From Candidatus Latescibacterota bacterium (GTDB lineage: Bacteria; JAAXHH01): DNA of 64,000 nucleotides. The translations under genes were made by a program, and so were the position numbers. Below the pieces are notes generated by a model. It made no database searches, was not told where the DNA came from, and saw nothing but the letters and a program-made list of their open reading frames with translations. Positions 51,586 through 60,370 of the stretch are shown here, piece after piece (the first letter of the stretch is position 1; every line of letters starts with the position of its first letter). The stretch spans positions 2,005,330 through 2,069,329 of the forward strand of contig JAJEEG010000006.1 in NCBI GenBank assembly GCA_022821085.1. Reading direction: 5' to 3'.

Positions 51586-53241
51586 ATGAACAGTCCGACA
51601 GAATCGGTCATCCTGCTGGTTGAAGGTTCCTCCCGCGGAAGGGACGAGAAACACTACGGACTGACCCAGCGAGGTCACCGCGTGATCGCCGTGGAGAACA
51701 GCGACCAGGCGCTCAACGTCCTGGCGGCGGAAGCCCCGAACGTCATCATCTCGGACCTGAAGGCCCCCGGAATCGACGGACTGCGCCTGATGGGCGTCGC
51801 CCTGGGCAGGAGTCCCGAGGTGGGCGTCATCCTGATGACGGACCCCGGTTCCATGGGCCTGGCCGTGGCCGCCATGAAGGAGGGGGCGTACGACGTGCTC
51901 GAGAAACATGTCTACGTGGAGAAGCTCGCGGCGGAAATCGAGAAGATCCTGGACCGCCAGCGCATCGTGCAGGAAAACCAGGAGCTGCTGCACCAGCTCG
52001 ACACCCGCTACGGATTCGAGAACATTGTGGGGCGGTCCGCGTCCATGCAGCGCATCCGGGAGCAGATCCTCCAGATCGCCGATACCCAATCCACGGTACT
52101 CATCTTCGGCGAGAGCGGCACGGGCAAGGAACTGGTGGCCCACGCCCTCCACCGCGCGAGTTCCCGGAGGAACAAGTCCTTCGTGCCCGTCTTCTGCAAC
52201 GCCCTTTCGGAAGGGGTGATCGAAAGCGAATTGTTCGGCCACGAGAAGGGCGCCTTCACGAACGCGGTAAAGACCTACAGGGGCCGGTTCGAACTGGCCG
52301 ACGGGGGCACGCTCTTCCTCGACGAGGTGGGCGAGCTCTCGCCTGCCACCCAGGTGAAGTTGCTCCGCGTCCTCCAGGAACGCAAGTTCCAGCGGGTGGG
52401 CAGCGGAAACTGGCTGCAGACGGACACCCGGGTCATCGCGGCGACGAACCGCGACCTCGAAGCCGAGATCGAAAGCGGACGTTTCCGGGAGGACCTCTAT
52501 TACCGGCTGCGCGTAGTGACCCTTTCCCTGCCGCCCCTGCGGGAACGGAAAGAGGATCTCCCGCTGCTGATCGACCACTGCATCCGCCGGTTCGGCGAAC
52601 GGGAGAAGAAGCCGATCGAGCGTATCGACCCGGCGGCCCTGGAACTGCTGTCCACCTATCACTGGCCCGGGAATGTGCGTCAACTGGAGAACTGCATCGA
52701 GGGCATGATCGTCATGGGTACGGGGAAGGCCCTGACCGTGGCGGACATCCCGGAATTCATACGGCATACCCGGCCGGAATCGGCGGCGGTCCCGCCTGAC
52801 GAAGGACCGGACCGGCCGGACGACCTGTCGCCGGACTTCATCCGCTATCTGGCCGGGAAAATCGCCGAACAGCGCCACGTGCCCGTCCGGCCTATCACCG
52901 ACCGGGCCCTGGCCGCATTGGCCGACGTCGACTGGTCGGCGGACGGCGCGTCGCTGCGACGCTGCCTGGAAACCATGGTACTGCTCGCCGACGGGGACGG
53001 GCTGGACGTGGAGGACATCCCCGCGGAATTCCTGCCCGAACGGTCCGGCCAATCCGCGGCGGACGGCGAGGACGAAGACGGGGTGGACATCCGGGTGGGC
53101 ATGACGATGAAGGAAGGCGAACGGAGACTGATCGCCGCGACCCTGGCCGCCTGCGGACGGAACAAGGCGCGGACCGCCCGGGTCCTGCGGATCGGACAGC
53201 GCACCCTCTTTCGAAAAATAAAGGCCTATCACCTGGAGTAG
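51586..53241 (+). CDS. Sigma-54-type response regulator (NtrC-like) with GAFTNA loop, copy 1
   Basis: A 551-residue regulator with three parts. Residues 1-120 are a receiver: phospho-acceptor D in IISDLKAPGIDG, lysine in DVLEKH, but the usual acidic pair is replaced (LLVEGSS). Residues about 140-370 are an AAA+ domain: Walker A GESGTGKE, loop 1 GAFTNA (222-227) instead of GAFTGA, Walker B TLFLDEVGEL and the R-fingers. After an unusual helical spacer a Fis-type HTH (RTLFRKIKAYHL) ends the protein. ATG 51586 is chosen over an in-frame TTG at 51565. No histidine kinase is adjacent. Confidence 0.9.
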   Translation: MNSPTESVILLVEGSSRGRDEKHYGLTQRGHRVIAVENSDQALNVLAAEAPNVIISDLKAPGIDGLRLMGVALGRSPEVGVILMTDPGSMGLAVAAMKEGAYDVLEKHVYVEKLAAEIEKILDRQRIVQENQELLHQLDTRYGFENIVGRSASMQRIREQILQIADTQSTVLIFGESGTGKELVAHALHRASSRRNKSFVPVFCNALSEGVIESELFGHEKGAFTNAVKTYRGRFELADGGTLFLDEVGELSPATQVKLLRVLQERKFQRVGSGNWLQTDTRVIAATNRDLEAEIESGRFREDLYYRLRVVTLSLPPLRERKEDLPLLIDHCIRRFGEREKKPIERIDPAALELLSTYHWPGNVRQLENCIEGMIVMGTGKALTVADIPEFIRHTRPESAAVPPDEGPDRPDDLSPDFIRYLAGKIAEQRHVPVRPITDRALAALADVDWSADGASLRRCLETMVLLADGDGLDVEDIPAEFLPERSGQSAADGEDEDGVDIRVGMTMKEGERRLIAATLAACGRNKARTARVLRIGQRTLFRKIKAYHLE

Positions 53242-53262
53242 CGTCAGCCAAGGAGTCCCGAT

Positions 53263-54906
53263 TTGGAAGGTCGGTCGATTCTGGTCGTCGACGGTGAAAC
53301 GGACAGCCGGCGTCACGCGGCGAGCATCCTGAGAAATGCGGGTTACGACGTGCTGGAGACCGGCACCGCGGCCGAAGCGTTGCGCGCGGCGAGGACGGAT
53401 CCGCCGGATGTCGTTCTCGTCGATCTCGCTATGAGCGACGCGGACCCGGAGCAGCTGATTCGCACCATATCGGCAAAGCACCCCGACACCGACATCATGC
53501 TCACCACCCGGCAGCATGAGCCGCCCCGCCAGTTCCGCCAACTGGACGTCAGCGACTACATCGAAAAGCCCGTCGACGCCGAAGAACTGCTCACGAAAAT
53601 GCGCATGCGGGACCTTCGGCGCGAGTTCCACCAGCGGTTTCAGCTCCTGGGCAAGAACGAGCGATTCATCGCCGCCATGGAATCGGTGCTCCAGGTGGCG
53701 CCCACGGGGATCCAGGTCCTGCTCACGGGAGAAAGCGGCACCGGCAAGGAAGGATTCGCCCGGGCGATCCATCATTACAGCGACCGGCGCGACGGCCCTT
53801 TCATACCCATCAACTGCGGCGCCATCGCCGAAGGCGTGCTGGAAAGCGAACTGTTCGGTCACGAAAAAGGCGCCTTCACGGACGCCAAGGGCCAGCGGAA
53901 GGGATACTTCGAACAGGCCCACGGCGGCACGCTGCTCCTCGATGAAATCGGCGACATGCCCCGTTCGACCCAGGTAAAGCTGCTGCGCGTCCTGGAGCAG
54001 CAGGAGTTCATCCGCGTCGGCGGATCGACGCCGGTGAAGACGGACGTCCGCCTCATCGCGTCCACCAACCGGGACCTCTCCGGGGACATCCACGACGGTA
54101 CGTTCCGCCAGGACCTCTACTACCGGCTCAACGCCGTGCACATCCATCTGCCCGCCTTGCGGGAGCGCCGCGACGACATCCCCAGGCTGATCGGCCACTT
54201 CGTACGGCACGCCCCCGGCAAACCCGGCGCGCCGCCTCCCGTCTTCACGGAGGAAGCCCTGGCGGCCCTCTCCGACTACGCGTGGCCGGGCAACATACGG
54301 GAACTGCGTCACCTCGTCGAATCGCTGGTGGTGACTTCCGGCAAGGCCAGGATCGACGCGGAAGACCTGCCGGACAGCATCTACACGCCGCCCGTGGCGA
54401 ACCGGGCCCTGCCGGTCCCGCAGAACCGCGACCCGCAGGACATGGACCGCGAGATGTTCTACAAGATCCTCTGGCAGATCCTGACCGCCATCCACGAACT
54501 CCCTTCCAAGATCTCCGCGGCCCTCGGAAGGGGTCCCGAACCGCTTCCCGATCGTTTTCAGCTGCCGCCCCCCGAGGATGCGGTGCAGGACGTCGAAACA
54601 CCCCCCGCGGAAGCGGCACAGTACGTCGAACCGCCCCGCGACGATGCGGTACAGGACGTCGTGTCTTCCCACGGCGAAGGGGAACCAGGCCTCGAACGGC
54701 CGGCCGAGGTGGTGCCGGGCAATGTGGTGCCGGAAAATGGCGAACTGGACCGCTTGCGCTCCATGGAAGACTGGGAGCGGGAGGCCATACGCCGCGCGCT
54801 TGAGCGAAACGAAGGGCACCGGGGCAGGGCCGCGCAGGAGCTCGGCATCAGCGAGCGGTCCATCTACCGCAAGATCAGGGACTACGGCCTGGACGAATAC
54901 GCCTGA
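53263..54906 (+). CDS. Sigma-54-type response regulator (NtrC-like) with GAFTDA loop, copy 2
   Basis: A 547-residue paralog of the preceding gene. The receiver (ILVVDGETDSRR, phospho-site VLVDLAMSDAD, IEKPV) again lacks one acid of the pair. The AAA+ domain has GESGTGKE, GAFTDA (residues 203-208), LLLDEIGDMP. A low-complexity linker with repeated DAVQDV and YVEPP units (54577-54680) leads to a Fis-type HTH (RSIYRKIRDYGL). TTG 53263 is chosen since AGGAG lies 7 bases upstream. The two regulators are probably one transcription unit and may form heteromers. Confidence 0.9.
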   Translation: MEGRSILVVDGETDSRRHAASILRNAGYDVLETGTAAEALRAARTDPPDVVLVDLAMSDADPEQLIRTISAKHPDTDIMLTTRQHEPPRQFRQLDVSDYIEKPVDAEELLTKMRMRDLRREFHQRFQLLGKNERFIAAMESVLQVAPTGIQVLLTGESGTGKEGFARAIHHYSDRRDGPFIPINCGAIAEGVLESELFGHEKGAFTDAKGQRKGYFEQAHGGTLLLDEIGDMPRSTQVKLLRVLEQQEFIRVGGSTPVKTDVRLIASTNRDLSGDIHDGTFRQDLYYRLNAVHIHLPALRERRDDIPRLIGHFVRHAPGKPGAPPPVFTEEALAALSDYAWPGNIRELRHLVESLVVTSGKARIDAEDLPDSIYTPPVANRALPVPQNRDPQDMDREMFYKILWQILTAIHELPSKISAALGRGPEPLPDRFQLPPPEDAVQDVETPPAEAAQYVEPPRDDAVQDVVSSHGEGEPGLERPAEVVPGNVVPENGELDRLRSMEDWEREAIRRALERNEGHRGRAAQELGISERSIYRKIRDYGLDEYA

Positions 54907-55012
54907 TCCAATCCGGTGTTTCGCCCTGCGAAAATGCTTGACAAATCGCCCGTGAAACACCGAATTTGGCTGGGAGCGATTTACATACATCACCGTGAAA
55001 GGAGCAGCGATA

Positions 55013-55336
55013 GTGGGACAGCCAACAGCGATTACCGACGATCAATTCGAATCCGAGGTCATTAACAGCAACACGCCGGTACTGGTCGATTTCTGGGCGG
55101 AGTGGTGCGGGCCCTGCAAGGCCGTCGCCCCCACGCTGGTGGAACTCGCGGGCGATTACGACGGGCGCCTGAAAGTCGTCAAGGTCGACGTGGACGAGAA
55201 CCGGGAAGCGGCAACCCGCTTCGGCATCCGGAGCATTCCGAGCCTCCTGATCTTCAAGGACGGCGCCGAGGTGGACCGGATCATCGGTGCGCTCCCCAAG
55301 CAGCAACTCGCCGAAAAGATCGACGGCCACCTTTAA
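55013..55336 (+). CDS. trxA: Thioredoxin
   Basis: A 107-residue thioredoxin with the redox motif WAEWCGPCK, followed by VKVDVDENREAATRFGIRSIPSLLIFKDG including the cis-proline. It reduces disulfides in the cytoplasm. GTG 55013 is used because AAAGGAG lies 8-9 bases upstream; GTG 54995 is the alternative. An inverted repeat (GGTGTTTC at 54915, GAAACACC at 54954) brackets a TTGACA box upstream, hinting at regulation. Confidence 0.95.
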   Translation: MGQPTAITDDQFESEVINSNTPVLVDFWAEWCGPCKAVAPTLVELAGDYDGRLKVVKVDVDENREAATRFGIRSIPSLLIFKDGAEVDRIIGALPKQQLAEKIDGHL

Positions 55337-55435
55337 CGAACGAGGCCACTCGCAGCCGGGCGGCCAGGCAAGGGCATTTGAAGCCGGGCGGGCCAGGCAC
55401 GACTCGATGAACGTGGGACCGATATTCAACGAAAG

Positions 55436-55469
55436 CCGGGAAGGCCGATCGACGCACTCCCGGTTTTTT
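55436..55469 (+). terminator. Probable terminator after trxA
   Basis: CCGGGA (55436-55441) pairs with TCCCGG (55458-55463), followed by six T residues. Confidence 0.5.
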
Positions 55470-55490
55470 GTATGCGGTCCGGCCGGCCAG

Positions 55491-55522
55491 CCGGGCAACC
55501 GTCTGACCGGGCAACCATCTGA
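55491..55522 (+). repeat. 16-bp direct repeat between trxA and ftsY
   Basis: CCGGGCAACCGTCTGA and CCGGGCAACCATCTGA are adjacent (55491-55506, 55507-55522). Another pair (AGCCGGGCGG-CCAGGCA type) lies at 55354 and 55382. Confidence 0.75.
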
Positions 55523-55564
55523 CCGGCCGGGCGGGCAACACCTGAGGAATCCGGAGACCAGGAC

Positions 55565-56476
55565 ATGCTGGGGGTAGTACGCAGACTGAGAGACGGGTTG
55601 GCCAAGACGCGGGACGGGTTTGCGCGCAGGATCCAGCAGGCCGTGGGCCGGTACGACCGGATCGACGAGGATCTGCTGGAGGAAATCGAATCCATCCTGC
55701 TGCAGACCGACGTGGGCGTGGAAACGACCCTGCGGATCATCGACGGACTGCGGGACCGCGCGGTCGACCGCCGGACCCGGAATCCCGATGACCTCATGGA
55801 TCTGCTGCGCGAGGAGATGGCGGATATTCTCGGCGATGCGCCGGCCCCTGCATCGGACCAGCGGCCCCGGGTCATCATGATCGTGGGGGTCAACGGATCG
55901 GGCAAGACCACGACCGCAGGGAAGATGGCGGCCCGTTACGCCGGGGAAGGGAAGAAGGTCCTGATCGCCGCGGCCGATACCTTTCGCGCGGCCGCCATCG
56001 ACCAGCTGGAGGTCTGGGCGCGCCGCGCGGAGGCGGACTTCATCAGGCACCAGCACGGATCCGACCCCTCGGCCGTAGTCTACGACGCCATGCAGGCCGC
56101 CACCGCCCGGGATGCGGACGTGGTCATCATCGACACGGCGGGCCGGCTGCACACCAGGGACAACCTGATGGAGGAACTGAAGAAGATCAAGCGCACCACG
56201 GGCAAGCAAATGGACGGCGCGCCCCACGAGGTACTGCTCGTGCTCGACGGGACCACGGGCCAGAACGCCCTCTCCCAGGCTCGGGTCTTCAGCGAAGCCC
56301 TGGGCGGCCTGACGGGTATCGCGCTGACGAAGCTGGACGGGACCGCCCGGGGCGGCATCGTGTTCGCCATCGGCGTGCACCTGGGGATCCCCGTCAGATT
56401 CATCGGCGTGGGCGAAGGCATCGAGGACCTGCAGGAATTCGACGCACCGGCCTTCGTGGACGCCCTCTTCAACTGA
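55565..56476 (+). CDS. ftsY: Signal recognition particle receptor FtsY
   Basis: A 303-residue SRP GTPase: a short N domain, then G1 [27 protein letters not shown]3 DTAGRL and G4 TKLDG, ending in [13 protein letters not shown]. It docks SRP-ribosome complexes on the inner membrane with Ffh. It is the short form without the acidic A domain. It is followed 15 bp later by the DegT gene. Confidence 0.97.
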   Translation: MLGVVRRLRDGLAKTRDGFARRIQQAVGRYDRIDEDLLEEIESILLQTDVGVETTLRIIDGLRDRAVDRRTRNPDDLMDLLREEMADILGDAPAPASDQRPRVIMIVGVNGSGKTTTAGKMAARYAGEGKKVLIAAADTFRAAAIDQLEVWARRAEADFIRHQHGSDPSAVVYDAMQAATARDADVVIIDTAGRLHTRDNLMEELKKIKRTTGKQMDGAPHEVLLVLDGTTGQNALSQARVFSEALGGLTGIALTKLDGTARGGIVFAIGVHLGIPVRFIGVGEGIEDLQEFDAPAFVDALFN

Positions 56477-56491
56477 TTACGGGAGTAAGCC

Positions 56492-57724
56492 ATGCCCCGA
56501 TTGGCGATAAACGGCGCGGCGCCGGTACGGACCGAACCCTTTCCGACCTGGCCCATGAACCTGGACGCAAGCGCCCGGGCCGCCGGCGATACCGTACGCT
56601 CCGGGCAATGGGGAAGCATCCAGGGCGAGAAGGTGCGCGGCCTCGAACAGCGCTTCGCATCCTTCCAGCACGCCGCCCACGGCATTGCCGTCAGCAACGG
56701 CACCACGGCCCTCTGCCTCGCGCTGCAAGCGGTCGGCATCGAACCCGGCGACGAGGTCATCGTGCCGGCCTATACCTTCATTGCATCGGCCAGCTCGGTC
56801 GTGATGTCGAACGCCGTGCCCGTATTCGTCGACATCGACCCCCTTACCTACAACCTGGACCCCGATCGGGTCGAGGAGGCGGTCACGCCGCGGACCCGGG
56901 CCCTCATGGCGGTGCATTTCGCGGGCCTGCCCGCGGACATGGACCGGCTCGGTGAAATCGCCGGCCGCCACGGCCTCGCGGTGATCGAGGACGCGGCACA
57001 GGCCCACGGCGCGCGGTGGGGAGGCCGGGGCGTGGGCGCCATCGGTTCGATCGGCGCCTTCAGCTTCCAGTCCTCCAAGAACTTAAGCGCCGGCGAGGGG
57101 GGCATCATGCTCACCAACGACGACGGCCTGGCGGCGGCGGCGCGGTCCCTCGCCGACTGCGGGCACGCAGAACAGGGACCCCGTTACAACCACTTCCGCA
57201 TGGCCGGCAACAACCGGATGACCGAGGTACAGGGCGCGCTGCTCCAGGTCCAGATGGATCACCTGGAGACCCAGGCCGACCGGCGTCACGCGAACGGCGA
57301 GTATTTGACCGAACGCCTCGGGGCGATTCCGGGCATCGTGCCGGTGGCCAGGCCCGCGAAGGCCGACCGCCACGCTCGGCACATCTACATGTTCAGGTAT
57401 AGCGAAGCGTCCTTCGGAGGCATCCCGAAAATCCGGTTCATCGAGGCCCTGCGCGCCGAGGGGATCCCCGCCAGTCCGGGCTATTCCATCCCCCTGTACA
57501 AACAACCGGTCTTCACGGAACGGAATTACGGCATATATCAAAGCCCGGCGCTATCTGCCGTTGACTACGACGCGTTGAGTCTGCCGGTAACGGAGCGGGC
57601 CTGCCGTTCGGAGGCCGTATGGTTCACGCAGAATGTGTTGCTGGGGGGCCGGGACGATATGGATGACATCGTCCGGGCGGTCGCGAAGATCGGGGAACAT
57701 CGCGACGAATTGAGGGAAGTGTAG
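56492..57724 (+). CDS. DegT/DnrJ/EryC1/StrS family aminotransferase
   Basis: A 410-residue PLP enzyme of the sugar aminotransferase type. VSNGTTALCLALQA, DEVIVPAYTFIASASSV, DAAQAHGARWGG and the PLP-lysine segment SFQSSKNLSAGEGG are diagnostic. It could aminate a keto-sugar or, as in some relatives, an inosose. No sugar nucleotide genes are adjacent. It converges on xdhC, with an 8-bp CTAGCGCG repeated at both stop codons. Confidence 0.92.
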   Translation: MPRLAINGAAPVRTEPFPTWPMNLDASARAAGDTVRSGQWGSIQGEKVRGLEQRFASFQHAAHGIAVSNGTTALCLALQAVGIEPGDEVIVPAYTFIASASSVVMSNAVPVFVDIDPLTYNLDPDRVEEAVTPRTRALMAVHFAGLPADMDRLGEIAGRHGLAVIEDAAQAHGARWGGRGVGAIGSIGAFSFQSSKNLSAGEGGIMLTNDDGLAAAARSLADCGHAEQGPRYNHFRMAGNNRMTEVQGALLQVQMDHLETQADRRHANGEYLTERLGAIPGIVPVARPAKADRHARHIYMFRYSEASFGGIPKIRFIEALRAEGIPASPGYSIPLYKQPVFTERNYGIYQSPALSAVDYDALSLPVTERACRSEAVWFTQNVLLGGRDDMDDIVRAVAKIGEHRDELREV

Positions 57725-57743
57725 CTAGCGCGGCGCCAGATGA

Positions 57744-58910
57744 CTAGCGCGACGCGCTGCCCGCACCCGCCGTACCGGCCGCGGCCTTCACCGTGGCGTC
57801 CTCCACCGTGGCGGTCTTCACCGTGGCATCCTTCACCGTGGAAACCAGGTGAGCCGGCTTTCCACCGGACCGCCGGAATTCGATCAACTCGGCCATGATA
57901 CTTACCGCGATCTCTTCGGGGGTATCGGCGCCGATCTCCTTGCCGATCGGCGCGTGCACCTGGTCGAGCAGGTGCCGCGGCACGCCTTTTCCTTCCAGGT
58001 TCTTCCACATCAGGGCGATCTTGCGTCGGCTGCCGATCATGCCGACGTATGCGGCGCCGGTCCACACCGCCTGCTCGATGACGGGCTGGTCCCACTGGTG
58101 TCCGCGGGTCACCGCGACCAGGTAGGACGAGCCGTCGATGGGCAGCTTGCCCACGACCTCGTCGAAGGCGTCCACGACCACCTCGTCGGCTTCGGGAAAC
58201 CGCTCATGGTTCGCGAAGGCCGGCCGGTCGTCCACCACGATGATGCGGAACCCGACGGTGTCGGCGATCCGGGCAATGGCCCTGGCCACGTGGCCGCCGC
58301 CGAAGAGGAACAGCTGCGGCGCCGGCCAGATGGACTCCAGGAAGATCCGGGTCTCCACGCCTTCGTGCTCCAGCGTGACCACCCGCAACAGGTTCTCGGT
58401 GATTTCAATATCGGAATCCAGCCTGATCCGGTCGTCCAGGGCGGGGTCTCCGAGCGTGCCGACGGTTTCGCCGGTATCCTTGATCAGCAACTTGCCGGCT
58501 TCCGTTCCGGCCCGGCCCGACACCAGCGTGGCCAGGAGTCCGATACCCCGCGCGTCGTGAAGTCCGCGAATCGCCTCGAAGACCTCCTGCATGGGGCCCG
58601 TCCGGATCGGTTCCGTGAAGATCTCCACGTTGCCGCCGCAATTCAGCCCCTCGTCGCCGGCGTGTTTCTCGGTCAGGATGAAGTGCTGCAGCCTGGGGGC
58701 GGACCGGTCCATGACTTCGCGGGCCTCGGCCCAGACGTCGGCTTCCAGGCAGCCGCCGCCCACCGTGCCGGTGAACGAACCGTCCCCCTTGACGAGCATT
58801 TTCGCCTTTTTGCTCATCGGCAGCGATCCCTTGCTCGACACGATGGTGGAAAGCGCCGCCTTTTCGCCCCGCGACAGGACGTTCACGACCTCGTCGAAAA
58901 CCTCTTTCAT
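57744..58910 (-). CDS. xdhC: XdhC/CoxI family maturation protein
   Basis: A 388-residue protein. The N-terminal XdhC domain has KAALSTIVSSKGSLP, GCLEADVW and GLNCGGNVEIF; the C-terminal NAD-binding-like domain has LFGGGHVARAIA, VVDDRPAFAN and GMIGSRRK. XdhC binds and sulfurates molybdenum cofactor for xanthine dehydrogenase-type hydroxylases. No such hydroxylase is in the window. The last 25 residues are four in-frame 15-bp repeats (TVKDA type) beyond the fold. Confidence 0.92.
   Translation of the reverse strand: MKEVFDEVVNVLSRGEKAALSTIVSSKGSLPMSKKAKMLVKGDGSFTGTVGGGCLEADVWAEAREVMDRSAPRLQHFILTEKHAGDEGLNCGGNVEIFTEPIRTGPMQEVFEAIRGLHDARGIGLLATLVSGRAGTEAGKLLIKDTGETVGTLGDPALDDRIRLDSDIEITENLLRVVTLEHEGVETRIFLESIWPAPQLFLFGGGHVARAIARIADTVGFRIIVVDDRPAFANHERFPEADEVVVDAFDEVVGKLPIDGSSYLVAVTRGHQWDQPVIEQAVWTGAAYVGMIGSRRKIALMWKNLEGKGVPRHLLDQVHAPIGKEIGADTPEEIAVSIMAELIEFRRSGGKPAHLVSTVKDATVKTATVEDATVKAAAGTAGAGSASR
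57787..57846 (-). repeat. 15-bp tandem repeat, four copies, at the xdhC 3' end
   Basis: Units at 57787, 57802, 57817 and 57832 (TTCACCGTGGCRTCC on the plus strand) encode TVKDA-type pentads in frame. Confidence 0.92.
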
Positions 58911-58931
58911 GCGTCTATCTCCGCTAGAGCA

Positions 58932-59456
58932 TCAGACCAGTTCAACAGGCAACTCCTCGAAACCCGTCTCATCGTCCACCCACCGGAACATCTTGATATC
59001 GCTTACGGCGTCCCTCGTGACGGATAGGACCAGGTAGCCGGGTTCCGGGTCCAGCCAGCCGGTCAGGGCGTCCATCCGGTCCTTCTCCGAGAAATACGCC
59101 GGCGCGTCCGGATGGGAATGATAGAATCCCTGGACCCGCGCGCCCGGAGGGTCGAACTCCCCGAAGAACAGCCGCTCCATGTCCGCCCGGCTGAACGCAT
59201 AGGCGGTCCGGGCGTCCCGGGGATGTTCCGACGGGTCTTTCGCGTGCAACTCGTCCTGGATGTTCCTGCACCGGTGCACCCGCCAGGATTCCGGGACCAC
59301 CGGGTTGGCCGGGTTAGCCGGGTTGGCCGGGTCAGCCGGGTTCACCGGATCGTCCAGATCGTCAATACCGGTCAGGAACCCGCAGCACTCCCGTGGATAC
59401 TCCGCCACGGCGTGGTCGGCCATGTCTTCGTAGACGGTCCGGGGAAGCCGAATCAT
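58932..59456 (-). CDS. M67 family (JAB1/MPN) metallopeptidase
   Basis: A 174-residue JAMM protein: the catalytic glutamate in ECCGFLTG and the zinc site YHSHPDAPAYFSEKD (H-x-H...S..D). Prokaryotic members remove C-terminal residues from ubiquitin-like sulfur carriers or handle cysteine-sulfur transfer. Between the E and the rest is a loop of six NPA/DPA tripeptides (9-bp repeats). The ATG overlaps the Mrp stop (TGATG), so it is coupled to that Fe-S gene. Confidence 0.88.
   Translation of the reverse strand: MIRLPRTVYEDMADHAVAEYPRECCGFLTGIDDLDDPVNPADPANPANPANPVVPESWRVHRCRNIQDELHAKDPSEHPRDARTAYAFSRADMERLFFGEFDPPGARVQGFYHSHPDAPAYFSEKDRMDALTGWLDPEPGYLVLSVTRDAVSDIKMFRWVDDETGFEELPVELV
59292..59345 (-). 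repeat. 9-bp tandem repeat, six copies, inside the M67 domain
   Basis: Units CGGGTTGGC-like at 59292-59345 on the plus strand encode NPA/DPA in the peptidase insert. Confidence 0.9.
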
Positions 59457-60280
59457 CAGGTCCGGACCGGACCGGGCAGCGGTGCCGGCTGGTTCTCGAT
59501 CTCGGCCTCGACGGCCGCCCGGACATGCTTGAAGGCCGCCGTTTCGACGGCGTTCCCGGGTTCGAGGAAAATCGGCTCCCCCGCGTCTCCGCCCGCGCAG
59601 ACGGCCGGCGAAAGAGGGATCTCTCCCAGGAAGGGCAGGCCCAGTTCATCGCTCAACGCGGCGCCGCCGCCCCGGCCGAAGATATGGGTCCGTTCACCCG
59701 TCGCGGCGTTGAGGAAGTAACTCATGTTTTCGACGATACCCAGCACGGGGACCCGCAACCGCTGGAACATGGTGATTGCCTTGCGCACGTCCGACAGGGC
59801 GACCTGCTGGGGGGTCGTGACGATAACGGCCCCGGTGAGTTCGACCGACTGGGCCAGGGTCAGCGACGCGTCGCCGGTGCCGGGCGGGAGATCGACCACC
59901 AGGTAGTCCAGTTCCCCCCAGGATACGTTACCGAGGAAACTCTTCACCATCTTGCCGACCAGGGGCCCCCGGTAGATCACCGCGTCCGACGGCCCCGCGA
60001 CGAAACCGACGGAAACCAGCCGGATACCATGCTTGACAATCGGTTGGATACTGCCGGAAGGATCTTTCTCGAGGGACCCGGAAACGCCCATCATCTGGGG
60101 CACGTTCGGGCCGTAGATATCCGCGTCGAGCAGGCCGACCGCATGGCCCGCTTCCGAGAGGGCGAGGGCCAGGTTGACGCTTACGGTCGACTTGCCCACG
60201 CCGCCCTTGCCGCTGGCTATGGCAATGACGTGGCGGATACCGGTCAGCGCGTCACGGAGGTTTTCGGTTTCCGCAGCCAA
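59456..60280 (-). CDS. apbC: Mrp/ApbC family iron-sulfur carrier ATPase
   Basis: A 274-residue P-loop ATPase: deviant Walker A ASGKGGVGKST (about residues 19-29), DADIYGPNVPQMMG, and VDLPPGTGDASLTL. It lacks the N-terminal DUF59 domain and the C-terminal C-x-x-C is not clear, so it is a short form. It carries or assembles 4Fe-4S clusters. It lies between erpA and the M67 gene on the same strand, a sensible Fe-S/sulfur grouping. Confidence 0.93.
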   Translation of the reverse strand: MAAETENLRDALTGIRHVIAIASGKGGVGKSTVSVNLALALSEAGHAVGLLDADIYGPNVPQMMGVSGSLEKDPSGSIQPIVKHGIRLVSVGFVAGPSDAVIYRGPLVGKMVKSFLGNVSWGELDYLVVDLPPGTGDASLTLAQSVELTGAVIVTTPQQVALSDVRKAITMFQRLRVPVLGIVENMSYFLNAATGERTHIFGRGGGAALSDELGLPFLGEIPLSPAVCAGGDAGEPIFLEPGNAVETAAFKHVRAAVEAEIENQPAPLPGPVRT

Positions 60281-60305
60281 AGTGCTCGATCCGCGTTTAC
60301 AGTCA

Positions 60306-60341
60306 GCCTGGACTGCCTGGACTGTCCGGACTGTCCGGGAT
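60306..60341 (-). repeat. 9-bp tandem repeat between erpA and the Mrp gene
   Basis: GCCTGGACT twice, then GTCCGGACT and GTCCGGGAT, contiguous at 60306-60341. Confidence 0.8.
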
Positions 60342-60370
60342 GCACGGTTCCGATCCCGCGCCTTTCGGAC

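Noticed and set aside
51553-54993. Open frame of 1146 codons antisense to the two NtrC-like genes
   Set aside because: It covers two well-conserved genes and their gap exactly and shows no domain of its own.
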